Source: Planctomycetota bacterium
GTDB taxonomy: Bacteria; Planctomycetota; Phycisphaerae; Sedimentisphaerales; Anaerohalosphaeraceae
Length of the DNA: 64,000 bases
Reading direction: 5' to 3'
NCBI GenBank assembly: GCA_019456225.1
Contig: VRUI01000014.1
Coordinates: 16,882-80,881, forward strand
Each line of letters begins with the position of its first letter. The first letter of the stretch is position 1. A program made the position numbers and the translations under genes. Below are positions 52,967 to 61,331 of the stretch, in pieces. The notes below the pieces were generated by a model. That model did no database searches. It was not told the origin of the DNA and was given only the letters and a program-made list of their open reading frames with translations.

Positions 52967-53922
52967 GCCGAATATTCCAATAATTCTGTCGCTATATCTT
53001 TTTGATCGTACGCTTTGTCGTTATTCATCCTCAATCCGAACTGCTGGGCGAACAAGCCGAGCAGTTTTTTGCTGGCGTTGATCTCTTTTACCGGGATCGA
53101 CATATCGACAAAAAGCCGTTTTATCTCGAGAGTTTCCCTTGCATTGAATATATCGGAAGAACCGTCCTTTTTCCTTATCTCATTTTTCAGATTTCTCAGC
53201 CGTGTTCGTGTGTTGTCAACATAGTTATCCGAGATGTCGATGCCGCAGTACTTTCTGCCCAGTTGGATCGCCGCCGCCGCCGTCGTCCCGGACCCGATAA
53301 ACGGATCGAGCACCAGCTCACCGGCATTCGAGCTAACAGAGATAATCCTTGTCAGCAGACTTTCCGGCATCTGGCACGGGTGCCACTTCTGGCGTTCAAA
53401 AAACGTCCCGCAGACACGCGAATAAGTATTCCACACGTCGTCGGGCATCTTACCGCGGGGGTCTGCCCGCTTGTCGTTATACGTCAACTGTCTGTCCGAT
53501 GGCACCCGAACAGCATGGTCGTTGTACGTGAAATTATCCTTGTCCTTGACGAAGTACAGGATATGCGTGTGAGCACGGGCGAACATGGTCTTTGTCTGCT
53601 GGCCGAAAGTGTAATGCCAGATGATCCAGTTACGGGCCGCAAGCCCAAGCTCTTCGCCGAGAAGCCTTACATGAGCGGCATAATCGTCGCCAATAGCGAT
53701 ATAGAACGAGCCGCCGGGCTTTAGGGCATTAGCACAAGCTCCCATCCAGTCCTTCGTCCACGCAATATATTTCTTACTCTTGACAGTATCTTTGTACTTA
53801 TCGTACGCATAGCCGATATTAAAAGGCGGGTCGGCAAATACCAGGTCAATAAAGGGCTCTTTAACCGCCCCAAGAAGCTCGATACAATCTCCGCAAATAA
53901 TTTTATCAGTGAATTTAAGCAT
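52957..53922 (-). CDS. Orphan DNA adenine methyltransferase, beta class
   Basis: A 321-residue enzyme with motif IV DLVFADPPFNIGY (about 28-40) before motif I LVLDPFIGSGTTAAAAI (about 215-231), the order of beta-class m6A methylases such as CcrM. KIICGDCIELL at the start and IGDDYAAHVR are further family motifs. The 3' part has an extra helical domain (about 265-321), as in CcrM-like enzymes. No restriction endonuclease gene is nearby, so a role in marking or gene control is more likely than restriction. ATG 53922 is preferred; an upstream TTG is possible. It overlaps lnt by ten bases. Confidence 0.87.
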   Translation of the reverse strand: MLKFTDKIICGDCIELLGAVKEPFIDLVFADPPFNIGYAYDKYKDTVKSKKYIAWTKDWMGACANALKPGGSFYIAIGDDYAAHVRLLGEELGLAARNWIIWHYTFGQQTKTMFARAHTHILYFVKDKDNFTYNDHAVRVPSDRQLTYNDKRADPRGKMPDDVWNTYSRVCGTFFERQKWHPCQMPESLLTRIISVSSNAGELVLDPFIGSGTTAAAAIQLGRKYCGIDISDNYVDNTRTRLRNLKNEIRKKDGSSDIFNARETLEIKRLFVDMSIPVKEINASKKLLGLFAQQFGLRMNNDKAYDQKDIATELLEYSAWR

Positions 53923-53980
53923 CCAGAGATAATACAGAAAAAACAACAGATTGCAAGCGATAAATAATCCTGAAGGTTTT

Positions 53981-54005
53981 CGCTAATCGCTAATCGCTAA
54001 TCGCC
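53981..54005 (-). repeat. GCTAATC heptamer repeats forming a gene end
   Basis: CGCTAATCGCTAATCGCTAA then TCGCC. The last seven codons of the 53983-54606 gene (RRLAISD, stop) are made of this repeat. Confidence 0.75.
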
Positions 54006-54606
54006 TCTTAACAACCTTTTGCTCTGTGAAGACCTTCCCCGTCAGGTAGTCTGTGAATTTTACTTTGATGGTCAGTTCTTTTTGTTTGTCGTTGAGCATG
54101 CTCGGTATTTTGTATGAGAGCCTGTAATAATCGGTCAGCATCATCCCCATCCAAAGGCTTTTAAGTTCCTTCGCCTTGACGTCCCATTCGCCCAGAAGTG
54201 CCTCATCGGCATCTTTCGACAGGTCCCAAAGCTGCAGGTTTACATCGCCTGCCGATTTGATCACATCGCCGGAGTCGTCATAGGTCTTGAGATAGGTGAT
54301 GAAAGTTTCTTCCGTGCCGTCTTTGTCCTTATCGAAGAATCCGCTTCGTTTACCGATGGCGATCCGTTCGATGTTTGCCAGCAGTTCGATGCGAATTTCG
54401 CTGTCCAGGTTGGCGAGATTCTGGAATTGTTCTTTCAGTTGCTTGTTCTGCTTGCGGAGGTCGGCGACCGTTTCCTTAAGGCTGGACCGCTCGTCTTCGA
54501 GTTGGCTGACCTTGGTCCATGCGCTTGCCGGCCCGATGTTCCGGCAGCCCGCCATCATCAGCAGTGCCGCCGCTGTAACTATAATTGATATAACTCTAAT
54601 ATTCAT
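53983..54606 (-). CDS. Lipoprotein with N-terminal coiled coil, unknown function
   Basis: A 207-residue lipoprotein (lipobox MAGC, Cys 21). Residues about 30-75 are a coiled coil (LEDERSSLKETVADLRKQ). The rest is a mixed beta domain (EETFITYLKTYDDSGDVIK, NLQLWDLSKD, ELTIKVKFTDYLTGK) like small proteins annotated as DUF-type lipoproteins; I do not recognise the family. GGAAGG precedes ATG 54606. The extreme C-terminus comes from a heptamer repeat, suggesting its original end was altered. Confidence 0.7.
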   Translation of the reverse strand: MNIRVISIIVTAAALLMMAGCRNIGPASAWTKVSQLEDERSSLKETVADLRKQNKQLKEQFQNLANLDSEIRIELLANIERIAIGKRSGFFDKDKDGTEETFITYLKTYDDSGDVIKSAGDVNLQLWDLSKDADEALLGEWDVKAKELKSLWMGMMLTDYYRLSYKIPSMLNDKQKELTIKVKFTDYLTGKVFTEQKVVKRRLAISD

Positions 54607-54640
54607 GTCAACCTTCCATGTCAGACATAAAAATAATTTG

Positions 54641-54795
54641 GGGTGGCACCTTCAAGCGAAGCTTGTGGGTGCACGCAGCTTTGAATTAAATAGTTTCCGC
54701 CGAAGGCGGTTTCCTTAATTATACATTATACAATAGACATTATACATTACAGACTGACCGCAAGGTCAGTCTGATTTCCGGTCAGTCTGACTCCG
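54641..54795. repeat. Repeat block downstream of clpP
   Basis: GGGTGGCACCTTCAAGCGAA-GCTTGTGGGTGCAC (54641-54674), CGCCGAAGGCGG hairpin in minus orientation (54683-54718, copy 8), ATACATTATACA short repeats (54720-54749), and CTGACC palindrome CAGACTGACC-GCAA-GGTCAGTCTG (54750-54773, copy 5) plus a partial second copy to 54795 that overlaps the clpP stop. Confidence 0.75.
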
Positions 54796-55393
54796 GTGCG
54801 TTTATCATGATGCTGTCGGCTAGTCCGTATTTAACTGCTTCTTCGGCTTCGAGCCACAGGTTTCTGTCGCAGTCTTTTTCGATCTGTTTGGCCGATTTGC
54901 CGCTGTTTTCCGACAGTATCGCGTAGAGCCTTTCTCGTAATCGCAGAATCTCTCTCGCTTCGATATCCAGGTCCGTCGCCGTCCCCTGCATTACTCCGGA
55001 GATTAATGGCTGATGCAGAAGTATTCTGCTGTTTGGAAGTATGTAGCGTTTGCCTTCGCTTCCGCCGGCAAAGAGAACCGCACCCATGCTCGCGGCCTGT
55101 CCGACGCAATACGTCGCAACTTCGCAGCGGAGATGCTTCATTGTGTCATAGACCGCAAGCCCCGCCGTGACCGCCCCGCCCGGTGAGTTGATATAAAGAT
55201 GGATATCGCTTTTGCTGTCTTCGTTGCTTAGAAACAGCAGCTGGGCGATCAGCAGATTGGCCGTAGAATCATCGACGCCTCCACCGAGAAAAATAATACG
55301 ATCTTTAAGAAGACGTGAAAAAATATCATAAGCGCGTTCGCCGCGTCCGCTTTTTTCAATGACTATAGGCACCAGGCTCTGGTTAACTTCCAT
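54782..55393 (-). CDS. clpP: ATP-dependent Clp protease proteolytic subunit (copy 1)
   Basis: A 203-residue serine protease subunit. The triad is Ser 102 (GQAASMGAV), His 127 (ILLHQP) and Asp 176 (DCDRNLWL). [19 protein letters not shown] is the oxyanion/handle region. It forms a 14-mer with ClpX or ClpA. The last residues (PESD) are encoded by a CTGACC repeat. It is 85 bases downstream of a second clpP on the same strand; clpX is absent. Confidence 0.95.
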   Translation of the reverse strand: MEVNQSLVPIVIEKSGRGERAYDIFSRLLKDRIIFLGGGVDDSTANLLIAQLLFLSNEDSKSDIHLYINSPGGAVTAGLAVYDTMKHLRCEVATYCVGQAASMGAVLFAGGSEGKRYILPNSRILLHQPLISGVMQGTATDLDIEAREILRLRERLYAILSENSGKSAKQIEKDCDRNLWLEAEEAVKYGLADSIMINAPESD

Positions 55394-55478
55394 AATTATA
55401 AAAAACTCCTAACTTCTATATTTTAAGTTTTTAAATCCGCGAAAATCCGTGTAATCCGTGGTTAAAGTTTTATTTCTT

Positions 55479-56135
55479 TTATTTCTTTTCTTTCTTTTCT
55501 TTTTCTTTTTTCTTGGCGTTTTCTGATTCTTCCTCAAGCACCTCATCGATCAGACCATACTTGAGCGCTTCTTCGGCGGTCATATATTTGTCACGCTCGG
55601 TTTCTTCGGCGATCTGTTCGGGTGTCAGCCCGGTATGTTTTGCGAGGATATCGTTTAGCATCTTCTTGGCTTTTAATATCTCTTCGGCTTGTATCTTGAT
55701 GTCCGAGGCCTGTCCGGTAACCCCGCCCCACGGCTGGTGCAGCATGATCTTGGCATGCGGCAGTGAGTGGCGTTTGCCTTCAGCGCCTGCTGACAGGATG
55801 ATCGCCGCGCCCGACTGGGCCTTGCCGATGCAGTACGTCGACACCGACGAGTTGATAAACCGCATCGTGTCATAGATCGCCATCGTGTCGTCGACGCTTC
55901 CGCCGGGCGAGTTGATGTACAGGCTGATGTCGACGCCTCGTTTGAGGTTGTCGAGGTACAGAAGTTTCATGATAACTTCTGTCGCCATTCGGTACGAAAT
56001 TTCACCGATCATAAAAATGATACGGTTTTCAAGCAGCATATCATCGATCGTCATCTCACGAGTACGTTGATAATTCGTTTGGACCCGAGGTTCAATATTA
56101 TTGCTGCTTACAACACCAGGAGGACTAAAAAACAT
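55479..56135 (-). CDS. clpP: ATP-dependent Clp protease proteolytic subunit (copy 2)
   Basis: A 218-residue ClpP with Ser 108 in GKAQSGAAI (Ser-Gly in place of the usual Ser-Met), His in IMLHQPWGGV, and an Asp in ERDKYMTAEEALKYGLID. It differs clearly from copy 1 in the handle and has an extended Lys/Glu tail (ENAKKKEKEKKEKK). Paired ClpP paralogues elsewhere form mixed rings; that is inferred here from adjacency. Confidence 0.93.
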   Translation of the reverse strand: MFFSPPGVVSSNNIEPRVQTNYQRTREMTIDDMLLENRIIFMIGEISYRMATEVIMKLLYLDNLKRGVDISLYINSPGGSVDDTMAIYDTMRFINSSVSTYCIGKAQSGAAIILSAGAEGKRHSLPHAKIMLHQPWGGVTGQASDIKIQAEEILKAKKMLNDILAKHTGLTPEQIAEETERDKYMTAEEALKYGLIDEVLEEESENAKKKEKEKKEKK

Positions 56136-56297
56136 CTGAATTCCTTTATAAAATCAATTATAGTAGTGAAAAGTGCCAAAAATAAGTTTTGTACAGGCTA
56201 ATAATACAAACACCTGCCGTCAACAAAAATATATCGGACAAATCCCCCCCTGACTTTCCTTTTTTAGCCAAACAAGCACAATCTTGCCCTAAATCGT

Positions 56298-56320
56298 GCT
56301 GTTGGCTTCCAGCCGACAGC
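56298..56320. repeat. GGCTTCCAGCC palindrome
   Basis: TGCTGTTGGCTTCCAGCCGACAGC in pieces: TGCTGTTGGCTTCC + AGCCGACAGC. Third member of the family at 14266 and 16524. Confidence 0.65.
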
Positions 56321-56357
56321 AAATAATCTCCTTCATAATAATCTGTTTACAACATAT

Positions 56358-56828
56358 TTGTTGATTATTTGGCAAAATATGGGTATTATTGCTGGCAACA
56401 GGGATGTCCTGACCAAATTCAAGGCCCAGTACAAATACGCAAACGGAGTTACGCTCGATTACTTTATTAAAGTACCATATCTGCGGGTAGAAGGCGACGA
56501 AGGCTGGATCCAGGCACACTGGCACAGCAAGGGCGGACTTCAGGCACACGACAGGTCCATCTTTAAGACTAAATTCAAAAAAACCGACAAACGTTTGCCC
56601 CAGCGAACCGACAAGGGAGATTTTATCTACGCCATCAAAAATAACTGCAATACAATGGCAGACGCAGAAGTCGGTCACCGCACATGTTCGATGGGGCACC
56701 TGGCACACATCGCCATCCAGCGCGGCAAAAAACTAAACTGGAATCCAAAAACCGAGCGTTTCACAAACGACGAAAAGGCAAACAAAATGCTAAAGATCCC
56801 ACACAGAAAACCATGGGAGTTGGGGTGA
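56358..56828 (+). pseudogene. C-terminal remnant of a Gfo/Idh/MocA oxidoreductase
   Basis: A 156-codon open frame matching only the C-terminal third of planctomycete Gfo/Idh/MocA proteins: GVTLDYFIKVPYLRVEG, EGWIQAHWHSKGG, ADAEVGHRTCSMGHLAHIA and the usual end NKMLKIPHRKPWELG. The Rossmann NAD-binding domain and the catalytic EKP motif are missing. There is no ribosome binding site, and upstream sequence does not continue the protein in another frame. It is a broken gene rather than a small enzyme. Confidence 0.8.
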
Positions 56829-56836
56829 TAGATATC

Positions 56837-56919
56837 GTACTGCGGGCATCTTGCCCGCAGCAGCTGTCGGCAGGATGCCGACAGTACATTGCAACTAAAA
56901 CTGACCAACCGGTCAGTTT
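56837..56919. repeat. Repeat block between convergent genes
   Basis: CTGCGGGCATCTTGCCCGCAG (56840-56860), CTGTCGGCAGGATGCCGACAG (56863-56883), and CTGACC palindrome AAACTGACC-AACC-GGTCAGTTT (56898-56919, copy 6). They lie after the remnant and touch the SDR stop codon. Confidence 0.75.
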
Positions 56920-57647
56920 CAGGCAAACCAAGGCCCTGACGTAGCGCGTCTTATTCTAAACTCGTCTATGAGTCCCTTGCCTCGTCTTGTAACAATGAAC
57001 TTTACGATGTCGGCGATCTCCTGCGGTTGTATCAGTTCGTCTTTGTTGATGTCCGGTCGAACATCTCCGACCATCCCCGTATCGACTCCGCCGGGGCAGA
57101 TCATATGCACGCTTACAGATGTTTTGTTAAGTTCCTCTCCAAGCGACATAGTCATCCCCCGCAATGCATGTTTCGACGCTGTATACGCAGACTGGCTTTG
57201 GTAACCCTTAATGCTAACCACCGAGCCGATGTTAATGATATATCCGCGAGAAGCTTTCTGCACCAGCGGCAGAGCCTCTTTGCATAAAATGAACGGCCCC
57301 CGTGCATTGATCTGCATACACCTGTCAAAGTCTTTCGTCGTGGCATCTTTCAGCAACGCAGAATGCGTAATACCCGCATTATTAACGAGAATATCGATCA
57401 CCCCAAACCGCTCCTGAATTGTTTTAACCAGTGACCTGATAGATTCCTCATCGCCCATATCAACGCCCATGGCAAAAGCTTTGCCCCCGCTTTCAACGAT
57501 CCGGGCGGCGCTCTTTTCGAGTGTATCTTTGCTCCGTGCAGCAAGAATAACAGTAGCCCCGATCCCCGCAAGCGTCCGGGCGATCTCCAAACCAATACCT
57601 TTACTACCCCCGGTAACCAGGGCAACCTTATTATTCAAATCATCCAT
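56919..57647 (-). CDS. Short-chain dehydrogenase/reductase (SDR), FabG-like
   Basis: A 242-residue Rossmann oxidoreductase: VTGGSKGIGLEIA (nucleotide binding), NNAGITHSALL, and the catalytic SVVSIKGYQSQSAYTASKHA (Ser, Tyr, Lys). Most like 3-ketoacyl-ACP reductase and other classical SDRs; no acyl-carrier or fatty-acid genes are adjacent, so the substrate is open. The stop codon borders a CTGACC palindrome. Confidence 0.85.
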   Translation of the reverse strand: MDDLNNKVALVTGGSKGIGLEIARTLAGIGATVILAARSKDTLEKSAARIVESGGKAFAMGVDMGDEESIRSLVKTIQERFGVIDILVNNAGITHSALLKDATTKDFDRCMQINARGPFILCKEALPLVQKASRGYIINIGSVVSIKGYQSQSAYTASKHALRGMTMSLGEELNKTSVSVHMICPGGVDTGMVGDVRPDINKDELIQPQEIADIVKFIVTRRGKGLIDEFRIRRATSGPWFA

Positions 57648-57653
57648 AATTAG

Positions 57654-57690
57654 TTTAAATAAGTCTCCGCCGAAGGCGGACCTTTCCGAT
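57654..57690 (-). repeat. CGCCGAAGGCGG hairpin repeat, copy 9
   Basis: TTTAAATAAGTCTCCGCCG-AAGGCGGACC, just upstream of the SDR start. The remaining gap to 57994 has no gene; a GC-rich stretch at 57775-57830 contains several inverted words but no riboswitch class I recognise. Confidence 0.65.
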
Positions 57691-57994
57691 ATTTGAATGT
57701 TGTTTCATTACACTATACTAAATTATATAGACAATTTCCCGCTTTGTAAATACCGAAAGCAAGCCAATTATCCTCTCACGGGCGGGCCGGTGCATGAAGT
57801 CGCTCCCGAGGTTTACGGGTTTTTCATGTAATTATCCTGCATTTCAAGAGTCTATCAATGTACTGGTCCGCTGTGATATGCAACCTGCTTTTTATAATTG
57901 TTGATTTTGCGGCGGTTTATGGTAGTCTCATAGCCAATTATAAGCATTTAATGCTCATCGCAACCCTATTACTTGTACAGGCAGGATTTTGAAT

Positions 57995-60691
57995 ATGCAT
58001 AAAAAGGAAGTATTATCGCAGCCGTGGACCAATACCGTTGAAGAAATAATGGAGTCGCTGGATGTTTCGCGTTTGGAAGGCCTTGACAGTCACCAGGTTC
58101 ACAGTATGCGTAAAAATTACGGCCATAACCGCCTTCGTGAAGCCAGGAAGAAAGGTATCGCCGAGATACTTATCGCTCAGTTTAAAAACATTATCGTAAT
58201 ACTGCTAGCCGTTGCGGGTGTACTGTCTTTTTGTTTCGATGAACCAATGAACGGCTTTGCGATTATTGGCGTGATTTTCATCAATGCCGCTATCGGCTTT
58301 ATTATGGAGTTTAAGGCGGTGCGCTCGATGGAAGCTTTGCACCAGATGGAAAAGGTAACGGCCAAAGTCCGGCGGGCTGGGAAGATGCAGGAAATATCGG
58401 CAAAAGAGTTGGTCGTCGGAGATATTGTTTTGCTGGAGGGCGGAGATATTATCAGTGCCGATCTGCGTTTGCTTACTGCTGCCAAACTCCAGGTAGATGA
58501 ATCAATCCTTACCGGCGAATCGCTTCCGGTTACTAAAAGTATCGAGCCCATAGAAGCAGATGCTTCACTCGGCGACAGGTTTAACATGCTCTTTAAAGGA
58601 ACGTCGGCAACTCGCGGAAGCGGCGAGGCGATGGTAACAGCCGTTGGTATGCAAACAGAGCTTGGTAAGATCACAGACCTCGTTCAAAAGGCCGAAAGCG
58701 GGGCGACCCCGCTGGAAAAACGCCTTGATTCGCTTGGACGCAACCTGCTTTGGGTTACGCTTGTCCTTATCGTTATTATTGCGGTAACGGGGATATTCAG
58801 AGGCAAAGATCCCTGGCATATGGTCGAGATGGCTATCGCTTTGGCGGTCGCGGCTATCCCGGAGGGTTTGCCCATCGTCGCGACCCTTGCACTTGCACGC
58901 GGAATGCTCAGAATGGCCAAACAGAATGCGCTGGTTAACAATCTTGCCGCTGTCGAAACGCTCGGCGGCGTCAGCGTAATCTGTACGGACAAAACGGGCA
59001 CGCTGACAGAAAACAAGATGACTGTTACAGAGCTGATTTTCTCAGATGAGAGGGTGGCGGTCGGTCCGCTCGATGACAGCAGCCGCGGTAAATTTTCTAT
59101 CGACGGCAATGCCGCAGACGCTTTGGAAAATGACCGCGTTAAGAAACTGCTTGAAGTGGGAGTGCTTTGCAACAACGCTTCGCTCAATAAGATCGACGGC
59201 AAGGACATAACCGGTATCGGCGATCCGCTGGAAGTAGCTTTCCTGGTACTCGCACAAAAAGCCGGCATAGATTATGAGCAGGTAAACCGCGATTACCCCG
59301 AAGAAGCCGAGGATGCCTTTGACTCCGATACTAAGAAGATGGCGACTTTCAACAAAACCGAAAAAGGCTACTGGATTGCCGCAAAAGGTGCAATGGAGTC
59401 GATCCTTGATGATTCTACTACTATGATGAATGCAAACGGCAGTGAGGAAATGACAGATACCTGCCGCAAGTACTGGCTCGACCAAAACCTCGCCCTTGCC
59501 GAAAAGGGTTACCGTGTGCTCGCTCTTGCGATGAAACACGAAGACGCCCTCGACGCCGATCCTTATAAGGGACTAGAATTTATCGGGCTGGCGTGTATGG
59601 AAGACCCGGCTCGTGAGGATGTCAAGGACGCTATCGAAGCATGCAGAAGCGCAGGCATTCGCACGGTGATGATAACCGGCGACCACCCGAAGACCGCCGC
59701 CAGTATCGCCGCTTCTATTCGGCTGACCGGCAAAGAGTTTGAAGACGCCATCATCGGCAAGGATATTATGCCCGTCGAGGATATGACAGACGCCGACAAA
59801 GACAGGTACCGCAACGCTTCGGTCTTTGCCAGGGTAAGCCCAAAACAAAAGCTCGACCTGATCGCCGTCCACCAGGACGCCGGAGCCTGCGTCGCAATGA
59901 CCGGTGACGGTGTAAACGACGCGCCCGCTTTGAAGAAGGCCGACATCGGTATCGCCATGGGCCAGCGAGGCACGCAGGTCGCCCAGGAAGCCGCCGACAT
60001 GGTGCTTAAGGACGATTCGTTTTCGACGATCATCATTGCCGTCGAGCAGGGCAGGATCATTTTTGAAAATATCCGCAAGTTCGTCATCTACCTGCTTTCG
60101 TGCAATATCAGCGAGGTTATGGTTGTCTTTGCCGCTTCGCTGGTCAACGCTCCACTGCCGCTCCTGCCGCTGCAGATATTGTTTTTGAATTTGGTCACAG
60201 ACGTATTCCCGGCACTTGCGCTTGGGGTAGGCAATGGCTCGACGGAGATCATGAAGGATAAACCGCGCTCTTCGGACGAACCGATACTGCCGCGGGAGGG
60301 GTGGTATAAGATTTTGGGGTTCGGTACGATAATGTCGGTGGCTGTGCTGACAGCTTTCACGCTGGCCTTTAAGATGCTTAAGATGGATGAAGAGGGAGCC
60401 GTAACGATCTCATTCCTGACCCTGGCCTTCGCCCAGCTGTGGCACATCTTCAACATGCGGGGAGCAAACACCCGCTTTGCTAATAATGAGGTTGTAAAGA
60501 ACCGCTTCGTATGGGGAGCTCTCGGTTTATGTACGGCATTATTGATAGCGGCGGTCTATACACCTATGGCCGATGTCCTCAAACTCAGCGACCCAGGCAT
60601 AAAAGGCTGGACACTAATTATCGTCGCAAGCTCAATGACATGCGTAGCAGGCGAGATCTGGCGGTTCTTCACGGAAAGGAATCAGGAGTAA
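57995..60691 (+). CDS. P-type ATPase, calcium-type (P2A)
   Basis: An 898-residue cation pump. The actuator domain has LTGESLPV. The phosphorylation site is D332 in CTDKTGTLTENKM. AAIPEGLP in membrane helix 4 and NLVTDVFPALALG in helix 6 match SERCA/PMA-type pumps. The nucleotide domain has KGAMESIL, and the hinge TGDGVNDAPALKKADIG is intact. It exports Ca2+ or possibly Na+/Mn2+; the sequence cannot decide. ATG 57995 has AGGA upstream. No regulator is adjacent. Confidence 0.92.
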   Translation: MHKKEVLSQPWTNTVEEIMESLDVSRLEGLDSHQVHSMRKNYGHNRLREARKKGIAEILIAQFKNIIVILLAVAGVLSFCFDEPMNGFAIIGVIFINAAIGFIMEFKAVRSMEALHQMEKVTAKVRRAGKMQEISAKELVVGDIVLLEGGDIISADLRLLTAAKLQVDESILTGESLPVTKSIEPIEADASLGDRFNMLFKGTSATRGSGEAMVTAVGMQTELGKITDLVQKAESGATPLEKRLDSLGRNLLWVTLVLIVIIAVTGIFRGKDPWHMVEMAIALAVAAIPEGLPIVATLALARGMLRMAKQNALVNNLAAVETLGGVSVICTDKTGTLTENKMTVTELIFSDERVAVGPLDDSSRGKFSIDGNAADALENDRVKKLLEVGVLCNNASLNKIDGKDITGIGDPLEVAFLVLAQKAGIDYEQVNRDYPEEAEDAFDSDTKKMATFNKTEKGYWIAAKGAMESILDDSTTMMNANGSEEMTDTCRKYWLDQNLALAEKGYRVLALAMKHEDALDADPYKGLEFIGLACMEDPAREDVKDAIEACRSAGIRTVMITGDHPKTAASIAASIRLTGKEFEDAIIGKDIMPVEDMTDADKDRYRNASVFARVSPKQKLDLIAVHQDAGACVAMTGDGVNDAPALKKADIGIAMGQRGTQVAQEAADMVLKDDSFSTIIIAVEQGRIIFENIRKFVIYLLSCNISEVMVVFAASLVNAPLPLLPLQILFLNLVTDVFPALALGVGNGSTEIMKDKPRSSDEPILPREGWYKILGFGTIMSVAVLTAFTLAFKMLKMDEEGAVTISFLTLAFAQLWHIFNMRGANTRFANNEVVKNRFVWGALGLCTALLIAAVYTPMADVLKLSDPGIKGWTLIIVASSMTCVAGEIWRFFTERNQE

Positions 60692-60800
60692 GGCAAAAAA
60701 GATTTGAAATTTATGACAGAAGAATTCGGGAGTTTGTCAATGAAATTGCAATTGGTGCCGTCAATGGTGTCTGACCTGTTCAGTAAACCTGCTCCGAGTT

Positions 60801-60826
60801 GTCATTCCCGCGAAGGCGGGAATCCA
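60801..60826. repeat. GTCATTCCCGCGAAGGCGGGAAT repeat
   Basis: GTCATTCCCGCG-AAGGCGGGAATCCA, a short palindrome type found widely in bacteria. It lies in a 190-base gap; an ORF through it is not a gene. Confidence 0.75.
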
Positions 60827-60880
60827 TTTTTGACGTTTTTAAACGTCATGCTAGCTAAAAAAGAATATTGGAAATCTGAA

Positions 60881-61255
60881 TTATATGCTTGATTTTGATA
60901 ACAGTCGCTTTAATTCGCCCTTATCATAATGCTGCAGGGAATACAGAGCACCTTCAAGTGCCTTGTGGATGTCAGAGTCGAAAGCATGGTTGCCGCGGGT
61001 AGGTCCGTCTAATTTGCCGGCGGCCTTGTCGAAATTGGTAACGTGGCCGGCTTTTTCCAGGCAATCCAGTGCGTGCGGGACCGTAGTTTTATGATGTGTA
61101 TCCTGACGCGCCCCTCAGAAACCACCCTGTAATTCGACACAGGAATGGTTTACTTGACGCAGTCCGCGTTTTGGCTGTATATCTGCCGATAAGGATACCG
61201 ATGTAATAAACATAGCCGTAATGACAGCCAACATCATCCAAAGTTTTTTCTTCAC
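60881..61255 (-). pseudogene. Broken GH127 (beta-L-arabinofuranosidase-like) gene with Trp-to-TGA codon
   Basis: Read from GTG 61255: a signal peptide (KKKLWMMLAVITAMF then SVSLSA), then VELQGGF, an in-frame TGA at 61115-61117 (codon 47), then GARQDTHHKTTVPHALDCLE and GHVTNFDKAAGK, then FDSDIHKALEGALYSL, ending in TAA at 60881. The GGFWGxRQ ... FDSD-K-LEGA pattern is the start of GH127 (formerly DUF1680) enzymes, and the TGA replaces the conserved Trp. The frame stays clean after it, then stops after about 125 codons of a roughly 600-residue family. A nonsense mutation plus 3' truncation is the best reading. Confidence 0.7.
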
Positions 61256-61331
61256 TATTAAGTTCCATTCTCAAAATACAGTTTTGTTGCTATGGTTATA
61301 TCATTGCCATCAGAGACATCATTAAATACCC

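Noticed and set aside
51323..53005. 560-codon plus-strand ORF opposite lnt
   Set aside because: It is the antisense shadow of lnt, which has all catalytic residues; the plus-strand protein has no recognisable domain.
57775..57840. Metal riboswitch (yybP-ykoY or similar) before the P-type ATPase
   Set aside because: The GC-rich stretch lacks the conserved core words of the classes I know; a covariance-model search would be needed to reopen it.
60704..60892. 62-codon ORF containing CHSREGGNP
   Set aside because: This peptide is the translation of a common intergenic palindrome; the ORF overlaps the GH127 pseudogene end.
61115..61117. In-frame TGA read as selenocysteine
   Set aside because: The stem possible just downstream is weak and bulged, and the family has a conserved Trp at this place (GGFWGxRQ), so TGG to TGA is simpler; the gene is also truncated.
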